A stretch of DNA of 6,455 nt from an uncultured SAR324 cluster bacterium (lineage in GTDB: Bacteria > SAR324 > NAC60-12): the NCBI GenBank assembly GCA_902513935.1, contig CABXOR010000072.1, positions 1 through 6,455 on the forward strand, written 5' to 3'. A program made the position numbers and the translations under genes. Within the stretch, counting starts at the first letter, position 1, and each line of letters starts with the position of its first letter. This document shows, in pieces, positions 1 to 6,172 of the stretch. Under the pieces are notes generated by a model. That model was not told the origin of the DNA, ran no database searches, and saw only the letters and a program-made list of their open reading frames with translations.

Positions 1-205
1 CGGACGTTTTTTGGGAGAAATTTCCGATGTTCTGGAAACCGGAGCAAACAACGTTTATGAGGTGCGTAACGGTAAAAGCAGTTTCATGATCCCGGATATT
101 CCACATGTAGTACTTGAACTGGATGTTGAGTCCCGGCGGATGAAAATTGACCCGTTACCTGGATTGATTGAAGAAACAGCACCGGAGAGTAATGTTACGC
201 TTTGA
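1..205 (+). CDS. rimM: Ribosome maturation factor RimM, C-terminal part (5' end outside window)
   Basis: This is the last 67 codons of an ORF already open at the left edge (first full codon at position 2, stop TGA at 203-205). It matches the C-terminal PRC-barrel-like domain of RimM: a stretch reading DVLETGANNVYEVR, then the short strand motif MIPDIPHVVLELDVE, then a tail ending in the typical PLPGL before a variable end. RimM binds ribosomal protein S19 in the 30S head and assists late 16S rRNA processing and small-subunit assembly in the cytoplasm. The N-terminal RimM domain is not visible here. The gene overlaps trmD by 14 bases in another frame, a common arrangement in rpsP-rimM-trmD-rplS operons that suggests coupled translation. 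The family assignment rests on the motifs and the neighbouring genes, and both agree. Confidence 0.93.
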   Translation, partial: GRFLGEISDVLETGANNVYEVRNGKSSFMIPDIPHVVLELDVESRRMKIDPLPGLIEETAPESNVTL

Positions 206-896
206 AGTTTTAACATTATTCCCGGATATTTTTACTTCTTTTCTTGAAGAAAGCCTGATTAAACGGGCAATTGAGAAGCAATACCTGAATGTAAGTCTGG
301 TTAATTTTCGCAAGCACGGACACGGGAAACATCTACAGGTAGATGATACACCTTACGGAGGCGGACCGGGAATGGTCTTGCGGATTGAGCCGCTTGCTCA
401 GACACTTAAGGAGCAAAAAGAGTTTCACCGTAGCAGTGGCAGGGAAACTCACACAATTTTAGTGACTCCGCAGGGACGACCTTTTTCACAGGAAATAGCA
501 AGAGAGTTAAGTGGGAAAAAAGCAGTCTTGACACTGATCTGCGGCCGTTACGAAGGATTCGACGAACGGTTACGAAGTTTGGTGGATGAGGAAATTTCAG
601 GTGGAGATTTCATCTGCATGGGAGGTGAGGTCATAACTATGACAATGATAGAAACCATCAGTCGACTTATTCCGGACGTTCTTGGTAACCAAGAATCAGC
701 TGTAGATGAATCTTTCTCGCAGCCCATGCTGGAATTTCCGCAATACACACGACCTGCAAGTTTTGAGGGTATGGAAGTTCCGGAAGAATTAAAATCAGGA
801 AACCATAAAATTATTGCCCAGTGGCGTGAAGAACAAGCTCTAAAGCGGACAAAAAATCGCCGCCCGGACTTGCTTCAATGCAAAACTAAAAGTTAA
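192..896 (+). CDS. trmD: tRNA (guanine-N1)-methyltransferase TrmD
   Basis: TrmD transfers a methyl group from S-adenosylmethionine to N1 of G37 in tRNAs with G at position 36, which prevents +1 frameshifting. I start it at ATG 192 (234 aa), giving the family N-terminus MLRFEVLTLFPDIF. A GGAG at 184-187 precedes it. An in-frame TTG at 168 would add eight residues unlike the family. Visible motifs include DDTPYGGGPGM (51-61), the trefoil-knot SAM-binding segment LICGRYEGFDER (115-126), GGDFICMGGE (137-146), SRLIP with the conserved Arg158, and PQYTRP (183-188). The C-terminal domain has SGNHKII, WREEQALKRT and RPDLL. The position of the E. coli catalytic Asp169, normally in a DSF triplet, appears to be Glu173 (ESF), with Asp172 just before it. 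Length is normal for the family. The gene overlaps rimM by 14 bases and lies 49 bases before rplS. Confidence 0.97.
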   Translation: MLRFEVLTLFPDIFTSFLEESLIKRAIEKQYLNVSLVNFRKHGHGKHLQVDDTPYGGGPGMVLRIEPLAQTLKEQKEFHRSSGRETHTILVTPQGRPFSQEIARELSGKKAVLTLICGRYEGFDERLRSLVDEEISGGDFICMGGEVITMTMIETISRLIPDVLGNQESAVDESFSQPMLEFPQYTRPASFEGMEVPEELKSGNHKIIAQWREEQALKRTKNRRPDLLQCKTKS

Positions 897-945
897 AATT
901 AAATAATACAGACAACTAATTATTCACCTTAGCAAACGAGAAAAA

Positions 946-1314
946 ATGTCTACTGTAATGGAAATGATTGAGCAATCACAATTACGCAGTGGGTTGCCGG
1001 AACTAAGAGTCGGATCCAGCGTCCGGGTTAATTACAGAATTACTGAAGGAAACAAAGAGCGCATACAGGCATTTGAAGGTATCATCATTGGCAAGCACTG
1101 CGGTGCAAGTAACAACAAAGCCACTTTCACTGTACGAAAAGTAACCCAGGGATATGGTGTTGAACGAATTTTTCCGCTGCACTCTCCCCGGATTGATAGT
1201 ATTGATGTCATTAAAGTCGGGAAAGTTCGCCAGGCAAAACTTTATTACCTGAGAGCGCGTCGTGGGAAAGCAGCCAGGATCAAAGAACGCATCACGGCAC
1301 GGCCTTCAGCATAA
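946..1314 (+). CDS. rplS: 50S ribosomal protein L19
   Basis: L19 (122 aa here) is a large-subunit protein at the interface with the 30S subunit, contributing to intersubunit bridges. The sequence carries the family signatures: a short N-terminal helix ending in [16 protein letters not shown], the [11 protein letters not shown] strand (about 39-49), [22 protein letters not shown] (about 60-81, described by its ends TFTVRK and PLHSP), and the C-terminal [12 protein letters not shown] and GKAARIKE. The loop between the FEG strand and TFTVRK reads [10 protein letters not shown], slightly longer and less glycine-rich than common versions. The start ATG is preceded only by a weak purine stretch (CGAGAAAAA). 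The 49-base gap after trmD contains an AT-only inverted repeat (902-907 with 919-924), which is too weak to call a leader structure. The last 53 bases are shared with rnhB in another frame. Confidence 0.97.
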   Translation: MSTVMEMIEQSQLRSGLPELRVGSSVRVNYRITEGNKERIQAFEGIIIGKHCGASNNKATFTVRKVTQGYGVERIFPLHSPRIDSIDVIKVGKVRQAKLYYLRARRGKAARIKERITARPSA

Positions 1315-1960
1315 CTTCAGTCCAACACTTGAACTTGAAACAGCAGCCCAAGACCGTGGTTTTCAGCAAGTTGCTGGTGTAGATGAAGCAGGACGAGGCC
1401 CACTGGCCGGACCTGTGATGGTTGCAGCAGTTATTTTAGGGAAAGATTGGAATGCCGAGCATCCGCTGAACGATTCTAAAAAGCTTTCTTCAACAAAACG
1501 GGAACAGTTATTTGACGTTATTTGTTCTGAGGCTCTGGCTTTCAAAATCGTCTCAATTTCTGCAGAAGAAATTGACAGGCTGAATATTTTGCAGGCTACG
1601 CTGCATGGAATGTTACGCTGCTTGACTGAAATAGAACCTGCTCCTGATTATGCTCTTGTTGACGGAAACAGGTTCCCGCAAACTACAATTCGGGGTGAAG
1701 CAGTAGTTAAGGGAGATGCTCGTTCCAAAAGCATTGCTGCAGCTTCAATTTTAGCCAAAGTCACACGGGACCGAGTAATGGTCGAAAATGCAAAACGTTA
1801 TCCAGAATGGGGCTTTGAAGGTCACAAAGGATATCCGACAAAACGACATAGGGCAGCCATTAAAAAATATGGATTGTCACCCCTACATAGGCGATCCTTC
1901 AGGCTTAAATCGCTGTCAAAGCTGGACAGACCGTCTACTGCTCAATTGAATTTGCTGTGA
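1262..1960 (+). CDS. rnhB: Ribonuclease HII
   Basis: RNase HII cuts the RNA strand of RNA-DNA hybrids and starts removal of single ribonucleotides misincorporated into DNA. The protein (232 aa from GTG 1262) has every expected motif: [14 protein letters not shown] with catalytic Asp41 and Glu42, NDSKKLS (70-76), ALVDGN with Asp134, [21 protein letters not shown] with Asp152, and the C-terminal [10 protein letters not shown] and HRRSF. Asp41, Glu42, Asp134 and Asp152 form the two-metal DEDD site. The start is unusual. The frame has a stop at 1250-1252, and between it and the catalytic motif the only ATG, GTG or TTG is GTG 1262, which lies inside rplS. GAGAG at 1251-1255 is a possible ribosome binding site. 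The roughly 37 residues before GVDEAGRG are longer than in many homologues. The stop overlaps the next gene's GTG as GTGA. Confidence 0.95.
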   Translation: MGKQPGSKNASRHGLQHNFSPTLELETAAQDRGFQQVAGVDEAGRGPLAGPVMVAAVILGKDWNAEHPLNDSKKLSSTKREQLFDVICSEALAFKIVSISAEEIDRLNILQATLHGMLRCLTEIEPAPDYALVDGNRFPQTTIRGEAVVKGDARSKSIAAASILAKVTRDRVMVENAKRYPEWGFEGHKGYPTKRHRAAIKKYGLSPLHRRSFRLKSLSKLDRPSTAQLNLL

Positions 1961-2317
1961 CAAAGGCACGACAGTTGACTGGAGCAGCAGGAGAGCAAAT
2001 TGCCTGTAATTTTTTGCAAGAGCAAGGATATCGAATTATTGAACGGAATCACCGTTCCAGACTTGGTGAACGTGATATTTATTGCAGCTTACGGGGAGTT
2101 TCTTATATTTTGTTAAGTAAAAACCCGCAGTGGCTGCAGTGGACCGCATCCGTCTTTATCGATAACTGCGAAAAAAATTGGAAAGTTGCGCCAACTGGGT
2201 GAGCTTTATCTCATCCGGAAGCATCTAACGTACCTGCAATCGCATTTTGACGTGATTGCTGTAAAACTGGCGGATGGAAAACCGCCGAAAATTGATCATT
2301 TTATCAACGCTTTTTAG
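1957..2317 (+). pseudogene. yraN: YraN/UPF0102 family nuclease-like protein, disrupted by a frameshift and an internal stop
   Basis: GTG 1957 overlaps the rnhB stop by four bases and opens a normal YraN N-terminus: GAAGEQIACNFLQEQGYRII, then ERNHRSRLGERDI (codons to 41). The frame then leaves the family and would end as a nonsense-tailed 81-residue product at 2202. One extra base near 2077-2080 (ATTTATT) accounts for this. Reading on from 2081 gives IAAYGEFLIFC, stop, then VKTRSG, a K-I-G-K-L-R-Q-L-G-E-L-Y-L helix, HFDVIAVKL and a terminal KIDHFINAF, ending at TAG 2315-2317. The family expects EVK, so the in-frame TAA at 2114-2116 sits on the conserved glutamate of the PD-(D/E)XK-like D...ExK motif (Asp40, stop 53, Lys55). 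Reassembled length is about 119 residues, normal for the family. YraN function is poorly defined. The rnhB-yraN order is common and supports the call. Sequencing errors could explain part of the damage. Confidence 0.87.
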
Positions 2318-2335
2318 AAAAATAGGAAAACACTT

Positions 2336-2605
2336 ATGGCCCATCACAAGTCAGCGCTTAAGCGTGTTCGACAAACAATAAAACGTACTGCACAAAAGCG
2401 TTCTCAGCGAGCAGATCTGCGTACAGTCATCAAAAAATTCCGACTGATTCTGGATGGAGGAAATATGGATCAGGCACGTGAAGCTTATTCCGGAGTTCAA
2501 AAAAATATCGATAAAGCTGTCACTAAAGGAATCCTGAACAAACGTACCGGCGCACGTTACAAGTCGCGCCTTGGACTGTCCATTTCAAAAACTGTCGCAA
2601 GCTGA
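2336..2605 (+). CDS. rpsT: 30S ribosomal protein S20
   Basis: S20 (89 aa) is a primary 16S rRNA-binding protein of the small-subunit body, built as a three-helix bundle. The sequence starts MAHHKSALKRVRQTIKRTAQK, close to the family consensus (MANxKSAxKRxRxxxKR). It continues through a TVIKKFRLIL helix to the C-terminal KGILNKRTGARYKSRL, where most homologues have KGIIHKNxAARxKSRL; the usual His-Lys-Asn is Asn-Lys-Arg here. Basic residues are abundant, as expected. AGGA at 2324-2327, eight bases before the ATG, is one of the better ribosome binding sites in the window. The gene follows the broken yraN by 18 bases and may be transcribed with it. I see no convincing separate promoter and no strong terminator after it. 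Confidence 0.96.
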   Translation: MAHHKSALKRVRQTIKRTAQKRSQRADLRTVIKKFRLILDGGNMDQAREAYSGVQKNIDKAVTKGILNKRTGARYKSRLGLSISKTVAS

Positions 2606-2669
2606 CTTTTCTGTCGCTTTCATAATTGCATTAGATAGTTCTGATCCGATAGTCACAGAAATAACCACT

Positions 2670-2698
2670 TTATAATTTTCTGCCTTTCGTGCTAAAAT
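2670..2698 (+). promoter_or_regulatory. Candidate sigma-70-type promoter for the sdh operon
   Basis: The 149-base gap between rpsT and sdhC (2606-2754) contains an extended -10 element TGCTAAAAT at 2690-2698. A weak -35-like TTATAA at 2670-2675 lies 17 bases upstream of the -10 hexamer. A perfect TATAAT at 2671-2676 overlaps this -35 and could itself be a -10, but no good -35 lies at the right distance from it. Transcription from the extended -10 would leave a leader of about 50 bases before sdhC. This is a match by eye to consensus only; the position fits a new transcription unit beginning after the ribosomal genes. Confidence 0.4.
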
Positions 2699-2701
2699 AA
2701 A

Positions 2702-2717
2702 TGCAGAGTTTTCTGCG
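2702..2717 (+). other. Small hairpin in the sdhC leader
   Basis: GCAGA (2703-2707) and TCTGC (2712-2716) form a perfect 5-bp stem with a GTTT loop, extendable by one T-G wobble pair (2702 with 2717). It lies about 40 bases upstream of the sdhC ATG, just downstream of the candidate promoter. The following bases are T-rich but not a clean T-run, so a role as a weak terminator or a leader structure is undecided. The stem is short enough to arise by chance. Confidence 0.3.
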
Positions 2718-2754
2718 GTTTATTTAACGTATGTATTTTAGTTAAGGGTGATTT

Positions 2755-3372
2755 ATGGACTCACATTTTCTAATGCGGCGCATTCACAGTTTGACGGGTG
2801 TTGTCCCGGTGGGTCTTTTTTTGGTGTATCATCTCTATTTGCAATTGTATCTGCATTCAGGGGCAGAAACATATAATACTGCAGTCAACAGTTTCTATGA
2901 CAGTCCCTTGGCGATTTGGACCCTAGTCATAGTTGTTTATATTCCTCTCTTCTTTCATGCCTTCCTTGGTGTTCGCCTGATTTTTGAATCCACCGTACAA
3001 CCTTCTTACACATATTTTTCACACTTGTTGTATTGGCTGCAGCGAATCAGCGGAATCGGCGTACTACTTTTCATTCTCGCACATGTTTGGAACACCCAGT
3101 TTGGGCCTTGGATATCCGGAACCTGGGGAACACATTTCGAGCATCTATCCAGCGGATTTAGTGATCCTGAATCGGGTATAATAACCAAGACGGTTTACCT
3201 GCTTGGTGTCCTGGGTGCAGTCTTTCATTTTGCAAACGGCCTCAACACCTTTTGCATGACCTGGGGTATCGCTCTCACTCCAAAATCCCAAATAAAGGTT
3301 CGTATTTTTAGCATTCTTCTTTTCTTCATTTTATCGGCAAGTGCCCTGTATGCACTGTCAGCAATTTGGTAA
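2755..3372 (+). CDS. sdhC: Succinate dehydrogenase cytochrome b558 subunit (di-heme membrane anchor)
   Basis: This 205-residue protein is the single membrane anchor of a type B succinate:quinone oxidoreductase, the form with one cytochrome subunit and two hemes b. It is hydrophobic, with about five predicted transmembrane segments near residues 13-33, 55-77, 97-116, 144-166 and 182-203. Four histidines sit at the positions expected for the heme ligands: His26 (VYHLY), His68 (FFHAF), His110 (LAHVW) and His158 (VFHFANG). The spacings of 42, 42 and 48 nearly match the Bacillus subtilis ligands (28, 70, 113, 155). The N-terminal RRIHSLTGVVPVG and the LQRISGIG before the third helix are also typical. 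The start ATG has AAGGGTGA at 2744-2751 upstream. The di-heme arrangement usually goes with menaquinone as acceptor, which I infer here. sdhA follows after 14 bases. Confidence 0.95.
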   Translation: MDSHFLMRRIHSLTGVVPVGLFLVYHLYLQLYLHSGAETYNTAVNSFYDSPLAIWTLVIVVYIPLFFHAFLGVRLIFESTVQPSYTYFSHLLYWLQRISGIGVLLFILAHVWNTQFGPWISGTWGTHFEHLSSGFSDPESGIITKTVYLLGVLGAVFHFANGLNTFCMTWGIALTPKSQIKVRIFSILLFFILSASALYALSAIW

Positions 3373-3386
3373 ACAGATCTTTTCAG

Positions 3387-5321
3387 ATGAGCAAACAACG
3401 AGTAATTGTAATTGGAGGAGGTTTAGCCGGATTGGCCGCAACCATGAAAATGGCTGAACTGGGCATGTCAGTTTTGCTGGTTTCATTTCTGCCGGTAAAA
3501 CGCTCGCATTCAGTTTGTGCCCAGGGAGGAATCAACGGGGCAGCCAATATCAAAGGCGAGGGAGATTCTCCGGACATTCATTTTTATGATACCGTGAAGG
3601 GTGGTGATTTTTTAGCGCACCAGCCACTTTGCAAAGATATGTGCCATCATGCACCGTATATCATCAACCTGATGGACAGGCTCGGAGTAACTTTCAACCG
3701 AACTCCTGAAGGCAATCTTGATTTTCGTAGATTTGGAGGAACGCTTTATCACCGCACTGCATTCGCCGGTGCAACTACAGGCCAGCAGCTTTTGTATGCA
3801 CTCGACGAACAGGTACGCCATTACGAAGTACAGGGCCTGGTCGAAAAAATGGAGTTGCATGAATATCTCGGCGCTGTACTAAACGGTGATGGACGTTGCG
3901 TTGGTGCGGTCATCCACAATTTGCGTTCAGGCGAAATTAGCACCGAAAAAGGCGATGCCGTTATTTTAGCCACCGGAGGTCCGGGACTGGTTTACGGGCG
4001 TTCCACCAATTCCATGGTTTGCACAGGAACAGCAGTTACTTCTGCATATTTACAGGGCGCAAAATATGGGAACGGTGAATTTATCCAAATCCATCCATCA
4101 GCCATTCCTGGTCGTGATAAATTACGTTTGATGAGTGAATCCGCACGGGGAGAGGGCGGAAGAGTATGGGTACCGCGAAAAGCCGGGGATTTACGCAAGC
4201 CGAAAGATATACCTGAAACAGAACGTTTTTATTTCCTTGAGGAACGCTATCCTCTTTTTGGGAATTTGGTTCCACGAGATGTGGGAGCAAGGGAAATTTA
4301 CGACATTTGCGTTAACGACAAATTAGGCGTTCACGGTGAAATGAAAGTTTACTTGGATTTAACGCATCACACCCGTGAATTTCTTGATCGGCGTTTGGGA
4401 GGTATTTTGGAGATTTACGAAAAATTTACCGGAGTCGATCCTAGAGAAGAACCAATGGAAATTTTTCCGGCAGTGCATTATTCAATGGGCGGAATCTGGA
4501 CTGATTATACGAGAACTGAAGATGGTTTAATCGACCACCAATCTCCACAAAATCAAATGACTTCAATCACCGGGCTTTATGCAGCGGGTGAAGCGGATTA
4601 TCAGTATCACGGCGGAAACCGTCTGGGAGCAAATTCTTTGCTGAGTTGCATTTACACCGGTTTGATGATGAGTCCAGGCGTGCTCAATTATGTCAAAAAT
4701 GTCCAGGAAGCGGCTGATGATGTTCCTGAAAAAATTTTTACGGAGGCAACCAAACAATGGAAGGAGAAATATGCGGAAATTAAGAAAATGTCCGGAAATG
4801 AAAACCCTTATGCACTGCATAGAGAAATGGCAGAGGAAATGATTTCCAATGTTTTGATTGTCCGAGAAAATTCTAAGTTGCAGGCAACTCTCAACATAAT
4901 TGATGAATTTGAAGAGCGTTGGAAGAACGTAAACTGTGTTGATACGACTGATTGGTCAAATCCGGTTCCAAGTTTCATCAACCAACTCTGGAACATGATT
5001 CAGCTTTCCAAAATTATCACCAAGGGTGCGTTGTTAAGAGACGAATTCCGGGGGTCACATTACAAACCGGAATTTGACCTCAATCAGCCGAGTGATTTCC
5101 GACCAGAATCTTATCTGGAATATGAAAAACAGAAAGCCACTGGAAAAGTAAATGAAGAAGACTTTACTCCAGAACATTTGGCATATATGAAACGTTTTGC
5201 CGAAAATAATAAAAAATGGCTCAAAAGCACCATTGCAATTTTCAAAAATGGCGGGCCGGAAATTACTTATGAGGAGGTGGATGAATCACTCATTGCACCT
5301 CGTCCCAGAAAATACGACTGA
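3387..5321 (+). CDS. sdhA: Succinate dehydrogenase / fumarate reductase flavoprotein subunit
   Basis: The catalytic subunit oxidises succinate to fumarate at a covalently bound FAD on the cytoplasmic face. From ATG 3387 it is 644 aa. An in-frame TTG at 3366 would overlap sdhC and add seven atypical residues, so I prefer the ATG although its ribosome binding site is poor. Seen: the dinucleotide-binding GGGLAG (10-15), KRSHSVCAQGGINGA with His41 for the FAD bond, ATGGPG, HPSAIPG with His236, SESARGEGG with Ser250 and Glu251, LVPRD with Arg297 (proton-shuttle arginine), HYSMGG with His364, HGGNRLGANS with Arg412, and a C-terminal PRPRKY. All key active-site residues are present. The sequence closely follows the Bacillus SdhA pattern but carries an extra segment (about 265-280) before YFLEERYP. 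Direction in vivo (succinate oxidation or fumarate reduction) cannot be read from sequence. Confidence 0.97.
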   Translation: MSKQRVIVIGGGLAGLAATMKMAELGMSVLLVSFLPVKRSHSVCAQGGINGAANIKGEGDSPDIHFYDTVKGGDFLAHQPLCKDMCHHAPYIINLMDRLGVTFNRTPEGNLDFRRFGGTLYHRTAFAGATTGQQLLYALDEQVRHYEVQGLVEKMELHEYLGAVLNGDGRCVGAVIHNLRSGEISTEKGDAVILATGGPGLVYGRSTNSMVCTGTAVTSAYLQGAKYGNGEFIQIHPSAIPGRDKLRLMSESARGEGGRVWVPRKAGDLRKPKDIPETERFYFLEERYPLFGNLVPRDVGAREIYDICVNDKLGVHGEMKVYLDLTHHTREFLDRRLGGILEIYEKFTGVDPREEPMEIFPAVHYSMGGIWTDYTRTEDGLIDHQSPQNQMTSITGLYAAGEADYQYHGGNRLGANSLLSCIYTGLMMSPGVLNYVKNVQEAADDVPEKIFTEATKQWKEKYAEIKKMSGNENPYALHREMAEEMISNVLIVRENSKLQATLNIIDEFEERWKNVNCVDTTDWSNPVPSFINQLWNMIQLSKIITKGALLRDEFRGSHYKPEFDLNQPSDFRPESYLEYEKQKATGKVNEEDFTPEHLAYMKRFAENNKKWLKSTIAIFKNGGPEITYEEVDESLIAPRPRKYD

Positions 5322-5341
5322 TTCACATAACATCTGCACAA

Positions 5342-5367
5342 TCGGATTTTGAAAAAGCGAAATCCGA
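5342..5367 (+). other. Stem-loop in the sdhA-sdhB gap
   Basis: TCGGATTT (5342-5349) and AAATCCGA (5360-5367) are perfect 8-bp complements separated by ten bases, with a further T-G wobble possible inside. This is the strongest inverted repeat in the window. It lies between the sdhA stop and the sdhB start. The bases after it are A-rich (AAAACTTAAAT), not a T-run, so it is not a standard intrinsic terminator on the + strand. A role in mRNA stability, processing or tuning of sdhB relative to sdhA is inference. Confidence 0.55.
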
Positions 5368-5390
5368 AAACTTAAATCATAAATGATATT

Positions 5391-6137
5391 ATGCCGGATA
5401 CAATTACTTTCAAAATAAAACGCCAAGATTCGGAAAAAACAAAACCTTACTGGGAAACTTTCGTCATACCGCATGTCCCAAACTCCAATGTAATTTCCTG
5501 TTTGATGGATATTCAGGCAAATCCGGAAAACTCCAAAGGAGAAAAAGTCGCACCAGTGGTCTGGGAATGTAACTGCCTTGAAGAAGTTTGCGGTTCATGC
5601 ACAATGGTGATTAACGGGAAGGTGCATCAGTCCTGCAGTGCATTAGTGGATCAGCTGGAAAAACCAATCACTTTGGAGCCCATGAGCAAGTTCCCGGTAG
5701 TACGTGATTTAGCAGTAGATCGTTCCCGGATGTTTGGTGCATTGAAAAAAGTGCAGGCCTGGGTCACAGCAGACGGCTACCACGATCTTGGGCCCGGAAT
5801 CCGTGAACCTCAAAGCCATCAGGAAGTTGCCTACAAACTTTCTGAGTGCATGACTTGCGGATGCTGCGTGGAGGCATGTCCGCAATACAGTCTCAACAAC
5901 AATTTCCTTGGTGCTGCGGCCATCAGTCAATCACGTCTATTCAATATGCATCCTACTGCAAAAAACATAGCGGATGAGCGGCTCGACACTCTTATGCAGG
6001 AAGGTGGAATTGCCGATTGCGGCAATGCGCAAAACTGTGTTGAAGCCTGCCCAAAATCCATCCCTCTTACTGAATCCATTGCCGAAATAGGACGCCAAGT
6101 TTCAGGCAAACTTTGGAGCAATATTTTTCAGGCATAG
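5391..6137 (+). CDS. sdhB: Succinate dehydrogenase iron-sulfur subunit
   Basis: SdhB (248 aa) carries electrons from the SdhA flavin to the quinone site through three iron-sulfur clusters. The N-terminal ferredoxin domain has CNCLEEVCGSC with Cys62, Cys67 and Cys70, and Cys82 in HQSC, for the [2Fe-2S] cluster. The C-terminal domain has CMTCGCCVEACP (153-164) and CGNAQNCVEACP (210-221). By family rule Cys153, 156, 159 and 220 hold [4Fe-4S], and Cys163, 210 and 216 hold [3Fe-4S]. All eleven expected cysteines are present. An extra cysteine at position 60 precedes the first cluster. SKFPVVRDL and VDRSRMF match the Bacillus-like class. A 69-base gap with a stem-loop separates it from sdhA. The ATG has no recognisable Shine-Dalgarno; an out-of-frame ATG lies eight bases upstream. 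No sdhD follows, which fits the single-anchor complex. Confidence 0.97.
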   Translation: MPDTITFKIKRQDSEKTKPYWETFVIPHVPNSNVISCLMDIQANPENSKGEKVAPVVWECNCLEEVCGSCTMVINGKVHQSCSALVDQLEKPITLEPMSKFPVVRDLAVDRSRMFGALKKVQAWVTADGYHDLGPGIREPQSHQEVAYKLSECMTCGCCVEACPQYSLNNNFLGAAAISQSRLFNMHPTAKNIADERLDTLMQEGGIADCGNAQNCVEACPKSIPLTESIAEIGRQVSGKLWSNIFQA

Positions 6138-6161
6138 TAAATATTTTTTCCTGAATATTTA
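6138..6161 (+). other. AT-only inverted repeat after sdhB
   Basis: TAAATATT (6138-6145) and AATATTTA (6154-6161) form an 8-bp stem of A-T pairs only, with an eight-base loop. A competing 6-bp pairing, TTCAGG (6127-6132) with CCTGAA (6150-6155), spans the sdhB stop codon. Both are weak and there is no T-run after them. This could be a poor terminator separating sdhB from the glycosyltransferase gene, or chance in AT-rich intergenic DNA. Confidence 0.25.
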
Positions 6162-6172
6162 ATAATGCATTC

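Noticed and set aside
168..191. TTG start extending trmD by eight residues
   Set aside because: The extra residues do not resemble TrmD. ATG 192 has a GGAG upstream and gives the conserved N-terminus.
870..899. Promoter for rplS (TTGCTT, 18-base spacer, TAAAAT) at the end of trmD
   Set aside because: The -35 is poor and the sequence is AT-rich coding end; the genes are otherwise arranged as one operon. Not strong enough to list.
902..924. L19 autoregulatory leader structure upstream of rplS
   Set aside because: Only a 6-bp A-T stem (902-907 with 919-924) is visible, with nothing recognisable as a known ribosomal leader.
2077..2116. Programmed +1 frameshift or stop-codon readthrough in yraN
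   Set aside because: There is no slippery heptamer with a following structure, and two separate recoding events would be needed within 40 bases. Mutation or sequencing error is simpler.
1957..2202. An intact 81-residue protein in this frame
   Set aside because: After about residue 41 it loses all resemblance to YraN, while the neighbouring frame picks up the family motifs to the expected C-terminus. It is the prematurely terminated product of the broken gene.
2247..2252. TTGACG as a -35 for rpsT
   Set aside because: No -10-like hexamer lies 15-19 bases downstream.
3366..3386. TTG start for sdhA overlapping the end of sdhC
   Set aside because: It adds seven residues with no family support; the FAD-binding fold begins properly from ATG 3387.
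2984..5474. Several minus-strand and alternate-frame ORFs of 60-85 codons inside the sdh genes
   Set aside because: All overlap strongly conserved sdhC, sdhA or sdhB coding sequence and show no recognisable domain; they are shadows of those genes.
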